From positions 9,052,001-9,116,000 of the forward strand of contig NZ_CP109027.1 of the NCBI RefSeq assembly GCF_036226885.1: DNA of 64,000 nucleotides, read 5' to 3'. This document shows, one piece after another, positions 50,684-59,008 of this stretch. The translations under genes and the position numbers were made by a program. The stretch's first letter is position 1; each line of letters begins with the position of its first letter. Under the pieces are notes generated by a model. The model did not search any database. It had not been told where the DNA came from and saw only the letters and a program-made list of their open reading frames with translations. The DNA comes from Streptomyces sp. NBC_00663 (GTDB lineage: Bacteria > Actinomycetota > Actinomycetes > Streptomycetales > Streptomycetaceae).

Positions 50684-51109
50684 TCACAGGGGGAGGGTGA
50701 TCCAGACGCTCTTGCCCTGGCTGTCGGCGTCCGCGCGCACCACCACGGTGCCACCGAGGCCGAGGACCAGCTCCATCACGGTGCCGAGACCGCCGCCTCC
50801 GGTTCCGGCGGGCGGCGCGTACAGCGACGGCTGGTAGGGGTGGCGGTCATGGACCGCGAAGGCCAGACAGTCCGGGCCCGCGGCGTAGATCACGGTCACC
50901 GTGGGGGAGAGGGCCGCGGCATGGCGGACGCTGTTGGTGACCAGCTCGGCGAGGATCAGCAGCGCGGGGTCGACGGCGCGGTGGCGCAGCCCTATGCCCC
51001 ACTCGACCAGTACCTGCTCGGCCGTCTCCCGGACGGTCCGTACGGCGGACGGTTCGGTCGGCAGGGTGAGCACATGCCGGTACGGCAGCGTTTCCCACTG
51101 CGTGGACAC
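50684..51109 (-). CDS. ATP-binding protein of the RsbW/anti-sigma kinase type
   Basis: A 141-aa HATPase_c protein. The N box is ILAELVTNSVRHAA, the G1 box is FAVHDRHPYQP and the G2 box is GTGGGGLGTVMELVLGLGG. Proteins of this size are serine kinases that bind sigma factors or anti-anti-sigma proteins with STAS domains. Here it is the third gene of an operon led by a SulP transporter that has a STAS domain, so a direct interaction between the two is conceivable. The GTG start at 51109 lies 3 bases after the stop of the PPOX gene, with GGAGG upstream. Confidence 0.88.
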   Translation of the reverse strand: MSTQWETLPYRHVLTLPTEPSAVRTVRETAEQVLVEWGIGLRHRAVDPALLILAELVTNSVRHAAALSPTVTVIYAAGPDCLAFAVHDRHPYQPSLYAPPAGTGGGGLGTVMELVLGLGGTVVVRADADSQGKSVWITLPL

Positions 51110-51112
51110 CTC

Positions 51113-51520
51113 TTACACCTCCCCGCGGACGAGGCGGTGGCCGGTGACCGTCCTGGGGCGCAGGCGCAGGAGGGTGTCGTGCGGGCCGTGCGTCCAGCCG
51201 GGCAGGGTCCGGTGGTGGTGGGCGGCCTCGTCGGGGTCGGTGATCACCTCGGCCGGCCCGGTGACGGTGACGGTCCAGCCAGTGCCGTGCACGGCGCGGA
51301 TCTCGTCCACGTGATAGGTCGCCGCGGCGGCCACCGCCGTGGCCGTGGCCGGTGTGCGGATGACCACTCGGCCGTACTCCCACACATGCCGGGCGGGTCG
51401 TACGGTGGTCAACTCCCGCTGTGTGTACACCAGTCGGCCCAGGCCGCTGCCTTCCAGCAGCCACCGGGCCTCGGGGCCGGAGACCTCGACCGTGCGCGGC
51501 TGGACGGGAGGGGTGTTCAT
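51113..51520 (-). CDS. PPOX-class flavin-binding protein
   Basis: A 135-aa protein of the pyridoxamine 5'-phosphate oxidase fold: EARWLLEGSGLGRLVYTQRELTTVRPARHVWEYGRVVIRT, then VTVTGPAEVITDP. The family binds FMN or F420 (split barrel). The role in the operon is unclear; it may be a redox or light-responsive sensor. It overlaps the SulP stop by 4 bp and is followed at once by the HATPase gene, so the three are co-translated. Confidence 0.84.
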   Translation of the reverse strand: MNTPPVQPRTVEVSGPEARWLLEGSGLGRLVYTQRELTTVRPARHVWEYGRVVIRTPATATAVAAAATYHVDEIRAVHGTGWTVTVTGPAEVITDPDEAAHHHRTLPGWTHGPHDTLLRLRPRTVTGHRLVRGEV

Positions 51521-53229
51521 CGGGCGGCCTCCTGGCCGGCGGTCGGGGGTGGGGGCGAGGGGAGGGCGGGCAGGAGGCCGGCGGTGTGGAGGTGGTCGCG
51601 GGCGGCGCGGATCGCCTCGGGCGTGGTGGCGTACTCCCGGCCTTCGTGCCGCAGCAGCTCCAACGCGCCTACGGAGTCAAGTACTTGGCGCTGGCCGGGG
51701 CGGATGGCGGAGGCCAGGACGAGGATGCCGCGCCGCCGCAGTTTGTCCACCGCGTCCTTGAGGAGCAGGGCTCCGGTGGCGTCCATGGTCGAGATCCGGG
51801 ACATGCGCAGGATGACGACCCGGACGTCGGCCACGTCGGTGAGCTCCAGCAGGAAGCGATGGGCGGCGGCGAAGAACAGCGGGCCGTCGATGCGGTACGC
51901 CACGATGTGCTCCGCCAGCAGGGCGTGCTCCTCGGCACTGTGGTCGCCCTGGTCCAGCGGCACCTGGTCGAAGCGGGCCTGCTTGGCCACGGCACGCAGG
52001 GCGAGGACGCCCGCGACGGCCAGGCCGATGATCACGGCGTACACGAGATCGAGCGCCAGCGTCGCCACGGCGGTCAGGACGAGGATCAGCGCGTCGGAGC
52101 GGGTGGCCTTCGCCATCGCCCTGAGGGAGCCGGTCTCGACCATGCGGATCGCGGTGGCCAGCAGGACGCCGGCGAGCGCGGCGAGGGGGATCCTCGACAC
52201 GAGGGGCGCTGCCGCGAAGACGATCGCGGCGAGGACGGCGGCGTGGGCGAGGGCGGCGAGGCGGGAGCCGGCGCCGGTGCGTACGTTGACGGCGGTGCGG
52301 GCGATGGCGCCGGTCGCCGGGACCCCGCCGAACAGCGGGGCGGCGATGTTGGCGAGGCCCTGGCCGAACAGCTCGCGGTCGGGATCGTGGCGGTGCCCCA
52401 CGGTCATGCCGTCGGCCACCGAGGCGGACAGCAGCGACTCCAGTGCGGCCAGCGCCGCGACCGCCACGGCCGGGGCGAACAGGGTGCTCAGTGAGCCCGG
52501 ATCCAGGAAGGCGAGGGAGGGTGCGGGCAGGCCGGCGGGCAGGTCGCCGATGGGGGTGGCCGCTTCGAGAGCGAAGAGCTGGGCGACGGCCGTGGCGGCG
52601 ACGACCGCGAGGAGGGAGAAGGGGAGGCTGGGCCGCCAGCGGGTGCCGGCCAGCATGACCACCGCGACCGTGACGGCGAATCCGACCGCCGTCCAGTTCG
52701 GGTTCCTCACGAACGCCTCGGCCGCCCGCCAGGCCACCACCAGCACACGGTCGCCCTCGGGCTTGGGCACGCCGAGCGCGTTGGGGATCTGCTGTAGGCC
52801 GATCACACAGGCGATCCCGAGCGTGAAGCCCTCGACGACCGGGGCGGGCACGTACCGCATGTAACGGCCGGCCCTCAGCGCGGCCAGCGCGACGAGCAGC
52901 ACGCCGGCCATCAGCCCCACGGTGAGGACGCCCGTCGGACCATACGCACTCACGATGGGTACGAGCACCACCGTCATGGCGCCGGTCGGCCCCGACACCT
53001 GGAGGGTCGAACCGCCGAAGACGGCCGCGAGCGCGCCCGCGACCACCGCGGTCGCCAGCCCCGCCGCCGCGCCCAGACCGGAGGACACCCCGAAACCGAG
53101 GGCGAGCGGCAGCGCCACGATCGCCACGGTCAGCCCGGCCAGCAGATCCCGCCGTGGATCGCGCCGCATCTCGACGAGGTCGGCGCGGCCGGGCAGCAAC
53201 GCCTTGATCCGGTACAGCGATACGGACAC
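51517..53229 (-). CDS. SulP-family anion transporter with C-terminal STAS domain
   Basis: A 570-aa membrane protein. Residues 1-420 contain about 12-14 hydrophobic segments, with GLTVAIVALPLALGFGVSSG and GLQQIPNALGVP. The hydrophilic end (about 425-545) is a STAS domain with VVILRMSRISTMDATGALLLKDAVDKLRRRG; the T in MDATG aligns with the serine phosphorylated in SpoIIAA-like proteins. SulP proteins move sulfate, bicarbonate or other anions. The GTG at 53229 has a strong GGGGGAGG site. It is the first gene of an operon with PPOX and HATPase genes, controlled by the neighbouring ArsR protein. Confidence 0.93.
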   Translation of the reverse strand: MSVSLYRIKALLPGRADLVEMRRDPRRDLLAGLTVAIVALPLALGFGVSSGLGAAAGLATAVVAGALAAVFGGSTLQVSGPTGAMTVVLVPIVSAYGPTGVLTVGLMAGVLLVALAALRAGRYMRYVPAPVVEGFTLGIACVIGLQQIPNALGVPKPEGDRVLVVAWRAAEAFVRNPNWTAVGFAVTVAVVMLAGTRWRPSLPFSLLAVVAATAVAQLFALEAATPIGDLPAGLPAPSLAFLDPGSLSTLFAPAVAVAALAALESLLSASVADGMTVGHRHDPDRELFGQGLANIAAPLFGGVPATGAIARTAVNVRTGAGSRLAALAHAAVLAAIVFAAAPLVSRIPLAALAGVLLATAIRMVETGSLRAMAKATRSDALILVLTAVATLALDLVYAVIIGLAVAGVLALRAVAKQARFDQVPLDQGDHSAEEHALLAEHIVAYRIDGPLFFAAAHRFLLELTDVADVRVVILRMSRISTMDATGALLLKDAVDKLRRRGILVLASAIRPGQRQVLDSVGALELLRHEGREYATTPEAIRAARDHLHTAGLLPALPSPPPPTAGQEAAR

Positions 53230-53279
53230 GCGCCCCTACCTCCCCCTACCTGCGGACACAGCGAGCACAGCATCTAATC

Positions 53280-53299
53280 AATTGCGAAATTTTGCAATT
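53280..53299. promoter_or_regulatory. TTGC-N8-GCAA operator in the SulP promoter
   Basis: AATTGC at 53280-53285 and GCAATT at 53294-53299 form a 6-bp inverted repeat around 8 bases, in an AT-rich patch that stands out from the surroundings. It contains the same TTGC-N8-GCAA core as the site before the ArsR gene. It lies 51 bp upstream of the SulP start codon, where it would cover the promoter. Confidence 0.72.
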
Positions 53300-53309
53300 A
53301 CGCATCAAG

Positions 53310-53464
53310 TGAAGAGCGGGATCCCGCTCCGCCGCCGACGAACAGGCCCGTGCAGACCTCCGCAGGGCGCTGCGGGCCGGCGAGCCCGTGGACGACATCA
53401 CACGGGCACCCCCGGGTTCGAGCTGGTGGACGGCTGCCGATTCCTGGACCTCCACCTGAAGTAA
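53310..53464 (+). pseudogene. Frameshifted protein fragment
   Basis: A plus-strand stretch is protein-like in two frames. The first reads ADEQARADLRRALRAGEPVD and continues DDITRA; about 53405 the frame shifts and reads TPGFELVDGCRFLDLHLK before a stop at 53464. No start codon or family can be given. It looks like the C-terminal part of a decayed gene. Confidence 0.4.
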
Positions 53465-53557
53465 CCCCGGGGTGCCGACCTGCACTCGGCGGTGAAGGCG
53501 TGAGTCTCCCGCTGCCGACGTCGCGCCTCCGACCGCCCGTTACGCACGTGCGCAGGG

Positions 53558-54000
53558 TCAGAGCTCGTCCACGCGCCCGTTCAGTTGAAAGAGAAGCCAT
53601 TCCAGCCGGTCCGGCGCGACCTCCAAAGCGGCGTATCGGGTGGGCCGGCGACGAGTGCCGGCTGCTTTCCAACTGGACCACCCGAGGGCGTTGAGCGAAC
53701 GAAAGACTCGGTCGTCGAGGTGTCGTCGTTCCAGCCGTTCTCTTGGTCGAAGGTGCCTGCTCGGCAGCCCCGGCTTCGATCAGAACTGTGCAACCAACGC
53801 TCCCGGTCCCGGGAGTCCGTCTGATTGGGCTGCCCACACTTGGGGCATGTGTCCCGCCATCGCCTCAGTGGCGCACTCTTGAGCCTCGTGGGCCAGTTCT
53901 GCAAGTAGGGCCAGGACCGCACGCCCGGAGATGCCGGGCTCGTCATCGAGAGCCCACTGACTCTCACGAGCTGTACCGCAGGTCCCGTCACCTGTTTGGA
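53558..54000 (-). pseudogene. Degenerate gene with an in-frame stop
   Basis: On the minus strand a stretch of good coding character reads QWALDDEPGISGRAVLALLAELAHEAQE and on to ...GALVAQF, meets a TGA at 53780-53782, and continues in the same frame with LERRHLDDRVFRSLNALGWSSWKAAG and RYAALEVAPDRLEWLLFQLNGRVDEL to a stop at 53558. Neither half has a convincing start. This looks like one decayed gene of about 140 residues or more; the family is unknown. Confidence 0.4.
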
Positions 54001-54204
54001 CGTCCAGCGTCCGGCATTGGCTCTGCCCCCCCGCGATCCCCATCAAGGAACCCGGTGGAAGTGCCAAGACGACGACCGCCCGTACAACGTCGTCGGACGG
54101 GCCCGGATGCGGCATCGGCTCTGGGTCTTCCGAACCGCGTGGTTGCCCGCCCCGGCGCGGGCACTCGGAGGGTGTCAGAGGACTCCTGCACGTGGAGGGG
54201 AACG

Positions 54205-54864
54205 ATGAAGACGACGGCGCGAACCTCCCGGGACGGTCCCGGGCGGCAGAAACGGCTGGTCGTTTATCTCAACGATCATCTGGCCGGCGCGACCGCCGGT
54301 GTCGAGCTTGCTCGTCGTGCGGCCCGGGAGCATCGGGAGTCGGCCTTCGGCGAGGCGTTGGAGAACCTGCGCAAGGAGATCGCGCAGGACCGGCAGGCGC
54401 TGGTGCGTCTCCTCGGTGACCTCGACGTTCCCGTCCGGCGCTACAAGGTGTACGGAGCGTGGCTCGGTGAGAAGGCCGGACGGGTCAAGCCCAACGGGCG
54501 GCTGGTGCGCCGCTCCGGGCTCGCGGTGCTGGTCGAGTTGGAAGTCCTCCGGCTGGGGGCGCAGGGCAAGGCGGCCCTGTGGCGGGGGCTGCTCGCCGCC
54601 TCGGCGCAGGACGCACGCCTGGACGCCGACCGACTGGAGGAGCTGCTGCGCAGGGCCGAGCGGCAGATCAAGACGCTGGACGACCTGCATTCCAGGGCCG
54701 CCACGGCACTGCTGTTCCCCACGAAACCGGTGGAAGCGACGGAGCGGGCTTCTACGGCAGAAGCAGAACCAGCAGAAGAACCAGCAGAAGAACCAGCAGA
54801 AGAACCAGCAGAAGAACCAGCAGAAGAACCAGCAGAAGAACCAGCAGAGAACCGGCGGACCTGA
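54205..54864 (+). CDS. Helical protein with an acidic PAEE-repeat tail
   Basis: A 219-aa cytoplasmic protein. Residues 20-175 are helical (LVVYLNDHLAGATAGVELARRAAREHRESAFGEALENLRKEIAQDRQALVRLLGDLDVPVRRYK, and so on in order), with a spacing that suggests a four-helix, ferritin-like bundle, but without metal-binding ExxH motifs. The tail is six perfect AEEP units. The repeat is encoded by identical 12-bp copies and so is recent. The ATG at 54205 has GGAGGGG upstream. A strong hairpin follows 28 bases after the stop. I do not know its function. Confidence 0.8.
   Translation: MKTTARTSRDGPGRQKRLVVYLNDHLAGATAGVELARRAAREHRESAFGEALENLRKEIAQDRQALVRLLGDLDVPVRRYKVYGAWLGEKAGRVKPNGRLVRRSGLAVLVELEVLRLGAQGKAALWRGLLAASAQDARLDADRLEELLRRAERQIKTLDDLHSRAATALLFPTKPVEATERASTAEAEPAEEPAEEPAEEPAEEPAEEPAEEPAENRRT
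54772..54843 (+). repeat. Six perfect 12-bp repeats encoding AEEP
   Basis: GCAGAAGAACCA is repeated six times without change, flanked by shorter partial copies. The codons GAA, CCA and GCA are unusual for this GC-rich genome, so the repeat has probably expanded by slippage. Copy number changes keep the reading frame and would alter only the tail length of the protein. Confidence 0.92.
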
Positions 54865-54891
54865 GCCCTCCTGCGCCAACTGTCGACGGCC

Positions 54892-54925
54892 GGGCCGTTG
54901 TTGGACATTCTTTCAACAACGGCCC
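54892..54925. terminator. 12-bp perfect stem-loop between the PAEE protein and LuxR genes
   Basis: GGGCCGTTGTTG at 54892-54903 and CAACAACGGCCC at 54914-54925 are exact reverse complements around a 10-base loop (GACATTCTTT). It lies 27 bases after the stop of the PAEE-repeat gene and 21 bases before the LuxR start. It is a terminator candidate, or an operator of the LuxR gene. Confidence 0.65.
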
Positions 54926-54946
54926 CTCACGTGACCCCGGAGACAG

Positions 54947-56467
54947 ATGAAGTCGAACGACGAGTCCCACGGCGCATCCTCCGCGCCTGCGCCTGCTCCC
55001 GCGACCGCTCCCGCCTCCCGCCGCGCCCTCGCGGACGGCTACGCGCTGCTTCGCGACGGCCCCGTGGCAGACGCCTGTTCGGCTCTGCTCCGCGCTGCCG
55101 CCGGACTGCGGCAGGCCGATCCGGCCTCGGCCCGCGGCGCGTGGATCGCGGCGGCCTCCGCGGCATGGGCGGCCGGTGATCGTGAGAGTTACCGCCGGAT
55201 CCTGACGCCGGGGCCGTGCTCGCTCTGTGGAGCCGAATCCGGGCGGGCGCTCTGCGCGGAGGGGTGCCCCGATGCCGACTGGCGGGCCCGCTGTATCGGG
55301 ATGGGCGCGGTGGTGGAGGCGGACTTCCGGCGCGCCGCGGCCCTGCTCGGACCCCGGCTGCACCGGCTCACCCCGCGCGCGCAGGCCCATGAATTCCGCG
55401 ACGCCGGCAGCGTGGCGCTGCTGCTCGGCCGACTCCCCACCGCACGGCGGTACTTGAGCCTCGCTCTCGCCTCCGCACGGTCCGCGCGCGTGCAGGCCGC
55501 CGTGCCCGACATCCTCGCGCACCTCGCCTACGCCGAACTGCGCGAGGGCCGCCACCATCAGGCCCGCGCCCATGCCGAGGAAGGGCTGCTGCTCGCACGG
55601 CAGTTGGGGCAGCGCAATGTGGTCGCCGACCTGTCGGCCGTGCGCGCCCTCGTCGTGTCGATCGCGGGCGACCTGGTGGCCGTACGGAAACAGGCCGCGG
55701 AGGTCATGGCCGTCGCGCAGCCGCACGGGCTGGCTCAGGCCGCCTTTCTCGCGGAGTGGGCGCAGGCGCGGGCGGAACTGGGGTCGGGCAAGGTGGAGCG
55801 GGCCGCCGCCCGGCTGGCTCCGCTGGTGCAACCCGGGGCCCGGCAGGGGCACTTCGGGCTCTGGTTCCTCGCCGTGCCCTGCTTCGTCGAGGCCTGTGTC
55901 CTGTCCGATCGTGCCGTCGACGCGACGGAGATGATCGAGCTGTTCGCCGTATGGGCGGAACTCGGTGCCGACCCACAGGCTCCGGCTCAACTGGCGCGGT
56001 GCCGTGCGCTCGTCGCGCCGCCCGAGCGGAGCGAGGAGCTGTACCGTGCCGCGCTCGCCCGCCACGAACAGGCGCCGGGCCCCTTCGAGCACGCCCGCAC
56101 CCATCTGGCCTTCGGCATGTGGCTACGCCGTCGGCGGCGCCCCATCGAGGCGCGCGCACAACTGCGCGACGCCCTCCTGGGGTTCGAGCGCTGCGGTGCC
56201 GCGATGTGGGGCAAGCGCGCCGACGCCGAACTGCGGGCGGCGGGTGAGGTGTCCGGCGCCGGGGAGGCGGGGTTGCTGTCCTCGCTCACACCCCAACAGG
56301 TGCGTATCGCCCGGGATGTGGCGAGCGGTGCGACCAACAAGGAGATCGCCGCCGAACTCTCGATCAGCATCAGGACCGTCGAGTACCACCTGCGCAATGT
56401 GTTCGCGCAGCTCGGGGTCAGATCGCGCACCGGGCTCGCCCATCTGCTGGCCAGCGTCGACCACTGA
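54947..56467 (+). CDS. LuxR-family transcriptional regulator without an ATPase domain
   Basis: A 506-aa regulator. Residues 60-430 are helical repeats resembling TPR-type sensor regions of large LuxR (LAL) proteins; the C-terminal helix-turn-helix is LTPQQVRIARDVASGATNKEIAAELSISIRTVEYHLRNVFAQLGVRSRTGL. Unlike true LAL regulators there is no Walker A motif, so it lacks the NTPase module. A cysteine cluster CSLCGAESGRALCAEGC at about residues 89-105 may bind zinc. The ATG at 54947 follows ACCCCGGAGACAG. Its target is unknown; it converges with the dipeptidase operon. Confidence 0.9.
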   Translation: MKSNDESHGASSAPAPAPATAPASRRALADGYALLRDGPVADACSALLRAAAGLRQADPASARGAWIAAASAAWAAGDRESYRRILTPGPCSLCGAESGRALCAEGCPDADWRARCIGMGAVVEADFRRAAALLGPRLHRLTPRAQAHEFRDAGSVALLLGRLPTARRYLSLALASARSARVQAAVPDILAHLAYAELREGRHHQARAHAEEGLLLARQLGQRNVVADLSAVRALVVSIAGDLVAVRKQAAEVMAVAQPHGLAQAAFLAEWAQARAELGSGKVERAAARLAPLVQPGARQGHFGLWFLAVPCFVEACVLSDRAVDATEMIELFAVWAELGADPQAPAQLARCRALVAPPERSEELYRAALARHEQAPGPFEHARTHLAFGMWLRRRRRPIEARAQLRDALLGFERCGAAMWGKRADAELRAAGEVSGAGEAGLLSSLTPQQVRIARDVASGATNKEIAAELSISIRTVEYHLRNVFAQLGVRSRTGLAHLLASVDH

Positions 56468-56484
56468 CCCGGATCGGGCTCCGC

Positions 56485-57552
56485 TCAGGCTCGCCACACC
56501 CGTTCCGCGTAGTCCACGAAGTTGCGGCCCATGATCTTCTCGATGCGGTCGCAGGAGAAGCCGCGCTGTTCCAGCAGGCGCATCAGCTCGCGGAACTGCT
56601 CGACGCCGCGCAGGTCGACGACGAAGGGGAAGGTGTCCGCCCGTTCACCGGCCGCCGACACGCCCGCTTCCTGGCGGCGCGCCACATGCTCCGCGAGACG
56701 GTCCCGGTAGGCGTCGAGGTCGTCGATGGCGGTGACCGGGCCGTCGGTGCCGATGCCGACGTGGTCCTCGCCGCAGACGTCGACGGCGTGCACGAGATGC
56801 TCGACCACGTCAGCGGCGCGCGCGTGGCCGCCGGCGTTGAGGAACGGCATGAAGTAGATGCCGACGAACCCGCCCCGCGAGGCGACCAGCCGCAGTTCCT
56901 CGTCCGTCTTGTTGCGCGGCAGATCGGTCAGCGCCCGGCATCCGGTGTGGTTGATCGACACCGGAACGCGGGAGTACGCGGCGGCGTCGAGGCAGGTCCG
57001 CTCGCCGCTGTGCGAGAGGTCGACCATCAGATGGTGGTCGTTGAGGGCGTCGACCACCTCGTGCCCGAGGGCGGTCAGTGGCGTACTGGCGGGTGCCATC
57101 GAGCCGCCGCCGAGCTGGTTGGCCTGGTTGTACGTCAACTGCACCACCCGTACACCGAGTTCGGCGAACCCGGCGACGCGGCCGGCGTCGTCCCCGACGG
57201 CCTCCGCGTTCTGGAAGCCGTAGATGACGCCGATCCGCCCGTCGCGGTGCGCGGTGTGGATGTCGGCGACGGTGGTGACCTTGAGCAGGTCGTCGGGGTG
57301 GTCGGCGACGACACGGTCCCATACGTCGATCTCGTGCAAGGTGTGCTCGTAGGGCGGGAGATCGCCCATCACATAGCCCAGGGTGATGTTGACGGCGGTC
57401 AGACCGGATGCGCGCGCCTCCGCCAACGTCCGTGTGTCGACGGTGAGTTGCTCGCCGCTCGCGTTGAGGTCGCCCGCGGCGGCCAGGGACCGTGCGGCGT
57501 TGGGGTTGTCGAGCTGGCCGAGCGCGTTGACGATCAGCGGCGTGGCGGTCAA
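56485..57552 (-). CDS. Membrane dipeptidase (M19 renal dipeptidase family)
   Basis: A 355-aa zinc dipeptidase. Landmarks are GELGVRVVQLTYNQANQLGGG-like (FAELGVRVVQLTYNQANQ), HHLMVDLSHSGERTCLDAA, VSINHTGCRALTDLPRNKTDEELRLVASRGGFVGIYFMP and HVGIGTDGPVTAIDDL, which contain metal-binding residues. The usual first H-x-D motif is missing or shifted near the N-terminus (LIVNALGQLDNPN). The start is a TTG at 57552 that overlaps the stop of the amidohydrolase gene by 4 bp (TTGA). There is no signal peptide. It probably cleaves dipeptides, including those with D-residues. Confidence 0.88.
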   Translation of the reverse strand: MTATPLIVNALGQLDNPNAARSLAAAGDLNASGEQLTVDTRTLAEARASGLTAVNITLGYVMGDLPPYEHTLHEIDVWDRVVADHPDDLLKVTTVADIHTAHRDGRIGVIYGFQNAEAVGDDAGRVAGFAELGVRVVQLTYNQANQLGGGSMAPASTPLTALGHEVVDALNDHHLMVDLSHSGERTCLDAAAYSRVPVSINHTGCRALTDLPRNKTDEELRLVASRGGFVGIYFMPFLNAGGHARAADVVEHLVHAVDVCGEDHVGIGTDGPVTAIDDLDAYRDRLAEHVARRQEAGVSAAGERADTFPFVVDLRGVEQFRELMRLLEQRGFSCDRIEKIMGRNFVDYAERVWRA

Positions 57553-58871
57553 CGGTTCTCCCGGGTGCGGTCGTCGGTGTAGGCGGCACGCGGGAAGCGG
57601 TGCCCCCGCTTGACGGTCAGGGTGATGGTGCGCAGGTGGTCGATGTCGGCCAGCGGGTCGCGCGCGAAGACCGCGAGGTCGGCCAGCTTGCCCGGTTCGA
57701 CGCTGCCGGTGAGATGCCCGACGCCGGCGCTGCGGGCGCCCACGAAGGTCGCCGAGCGCAGCACGTCGGCTGCCGGGATGCCGCACCGCCGTACCAGGAA
57801 GGCGAGTTCCTCGTACAGCGCCGGGAAAGGCTCCTCCGGCGGCGTCTCGTAGTCGGTTCCGGTGGCCAGGTCCACGCCGGCACGGTGGGCCTGTGCCGTC
57901 AGGGCGATCGCCAACTCGGTGTTGCGGGCCGCCTGTTCGGCCGCCTTCGCGTCGTCGCCCGCGAACTCGCGGGAGGCGTACAGCCCGGCGGTCGCGTCCA
58001 GGACGACGTCCTGCTCCCGCATCCGGGCGAAGAGCTTCTCGAGCCGCTCGTCCTCGCCGGTGACCAGGCTCGCGTGGTCGACGGGCGGCTTGTCCTTGTA
58101 CGAGGTGAGCGGCGCCGTCGCCGCCTCGTGGGCGAGCAGCGTCACATGCGAGACGCTGTCCACGCCGGCCGCGACGACCTCCCCGGGGGTGGCGGGGAAC
58201 ACCGCGGCATGCGCCCAGACCGGGATGCCCTGCCGGTGCGCCTCCGCGGTGATCGCGGCGACGAGGGGCGCCTCCAGGTCGGCGTACACCTTGATGGCGG
58301 CCGCGGACGTACCGCGGGCCATGGCCACCGCCAGCGGCAGGTCGCTCGCGGCGGTGACGGCCTGCATCCAGGGGACCTCGCCGGGCACCGCGCCCTGGGT
58401 GACCTGGTGGGTGCGGGGATCCTCGAAGAAGCCGGGGCCCGCCATGAGCGCCGCGTAGTGGATGTCGGGAGCGGGGATCTCCCCGACCCGTGCGGCCCGT
58501 GCGAGGTCGCCGATCTGACGCAGGTCGTCGGCCATGTCCCGTACGGCGGTGACCCCGCTGTGCACGAGACGGCGCAGGACCGCTTCGGCGGCCGGACGGT
58601 CGGGCGGCGTGGCGAGGTGCTGGTGCGAGTCGACGAGCCCCGGGGTGACGAACCGGCCCGCGAGGTCGACGACTTCGGCGCCCTCGACACAGGCGGCGGC
58701 GTCGGTGTCGTCCACGACGGCCCGGATCACGCTGCCGTCGACCACGATCGACGTTCCCGGGCGGGGCGGGCTGCCGGTGCCGTCGAACAGGGTGGCTCCC
58801 CGGTAGACGACGACCGCTCCCGTCTGCGGCGGTGCGTACGGCGTCGCCGCCCCGGACCTGTCGGTCGTCAA
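57549..58871 (-). CDS. Amidohydrolase-family protein
   Basis: A 440-aa metal-dependent amidohydrolase of the imidazolonepropionase/prolidase-like group. The H-x-H motif is in GLVDSHQHLATPP; other landmarks are TAVRDMADDLRQIG, IKVYADLEAP with a lysine that may be carbamylated, AHAAVF, SHVTLLAHE, TGTDYETPPEEP and the ending GSVEPGKLADLAVFARDPLADI. Start choice is uncertain: the TTG at 58871 has GAGGA 9 bases upstream, with GTGs at 58877 and 58880 as alternatives. It is coupled to the dipeptidase gene and divergent from an IclR regulator, so it may hydrolyse an N-acyl or cyclic dipeptide. Confidence 0.88.
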   Translation of the reverse strand: MTTDRSGAATPYAPPQTGAVVVYRGATLFDGTGSPPRPGTSIVVDGSVIRAVVDDTDAAACVEGAEVVDLAGRFVTPGLVDSHQHLATPPDRPAAEAVLRRLVHSGVTAVRDMADDLRQIGDLARAARVGEIPAPDIHYAALMAGPGFFEDPRTHQVTQGAVPGEVPWMQAVTAASDLPLAVAMARGTSAAAIKVYADLEAPLVAAITAEAHRQGIPVWAHAAVFPATPGEVVAAGVDSVSHVTLLAHEAATAPLTSYKDKPPVDHASLVTGEDERLEKLFARMREQDVVLDATAGLYASREFAGDDAKAAEQAARNTELAIALTAQAHRAGVDLATGTDYETPPEEPFPALYEELAFLVRRCGIPAADVLRSATFVGARSAGVGHLTGSVEPGKLADLAVFARDPLADIDHLRTITLTVKRGHRFPRAAYTDDRTRENR

Positions 58872-58889
58872 GCTCACCACTCCTCTACG

Positions 58890-58908
58890 TGTTGCACTGT
58901 AAGTAACA
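58890..58908. promoter_or_regulatory. Inverted repeat in the divergent amidohydrolase/IclR promoter
   Basis: TGTTGC at 58890-58895 and GTAACA at 58903-58908 form a near-perfect inverted repeat (one mismatch) around 7 bases. A further CTTGTT-type half on the minus strand occurs at about 58930-58935. The sites lie between the amidohydrolase start and the IclR gene and are the likely IclR operator. Confidence 0.5.
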
Positions 58909-59008
58909 AGTCTCTCGTCATGCGAAACAAGCGGTACCCTACCTCTGGATCCCGGCGAGCGACACGCCCCGCCGCGAGGCTCCGCCCACAGCGTTCGGAA
59001 GGGTTTTG

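Noticed and set aside
53227..53262. A short frame MLCSLCPQ... just upstream of and overlapping the SulP start, resembling a cysteine leader
   Set aside because: It lacks the RRHxD-type motif, has no ribosome site and has no clear stop before running deep into sulP, so I do not call it a leader peptide.
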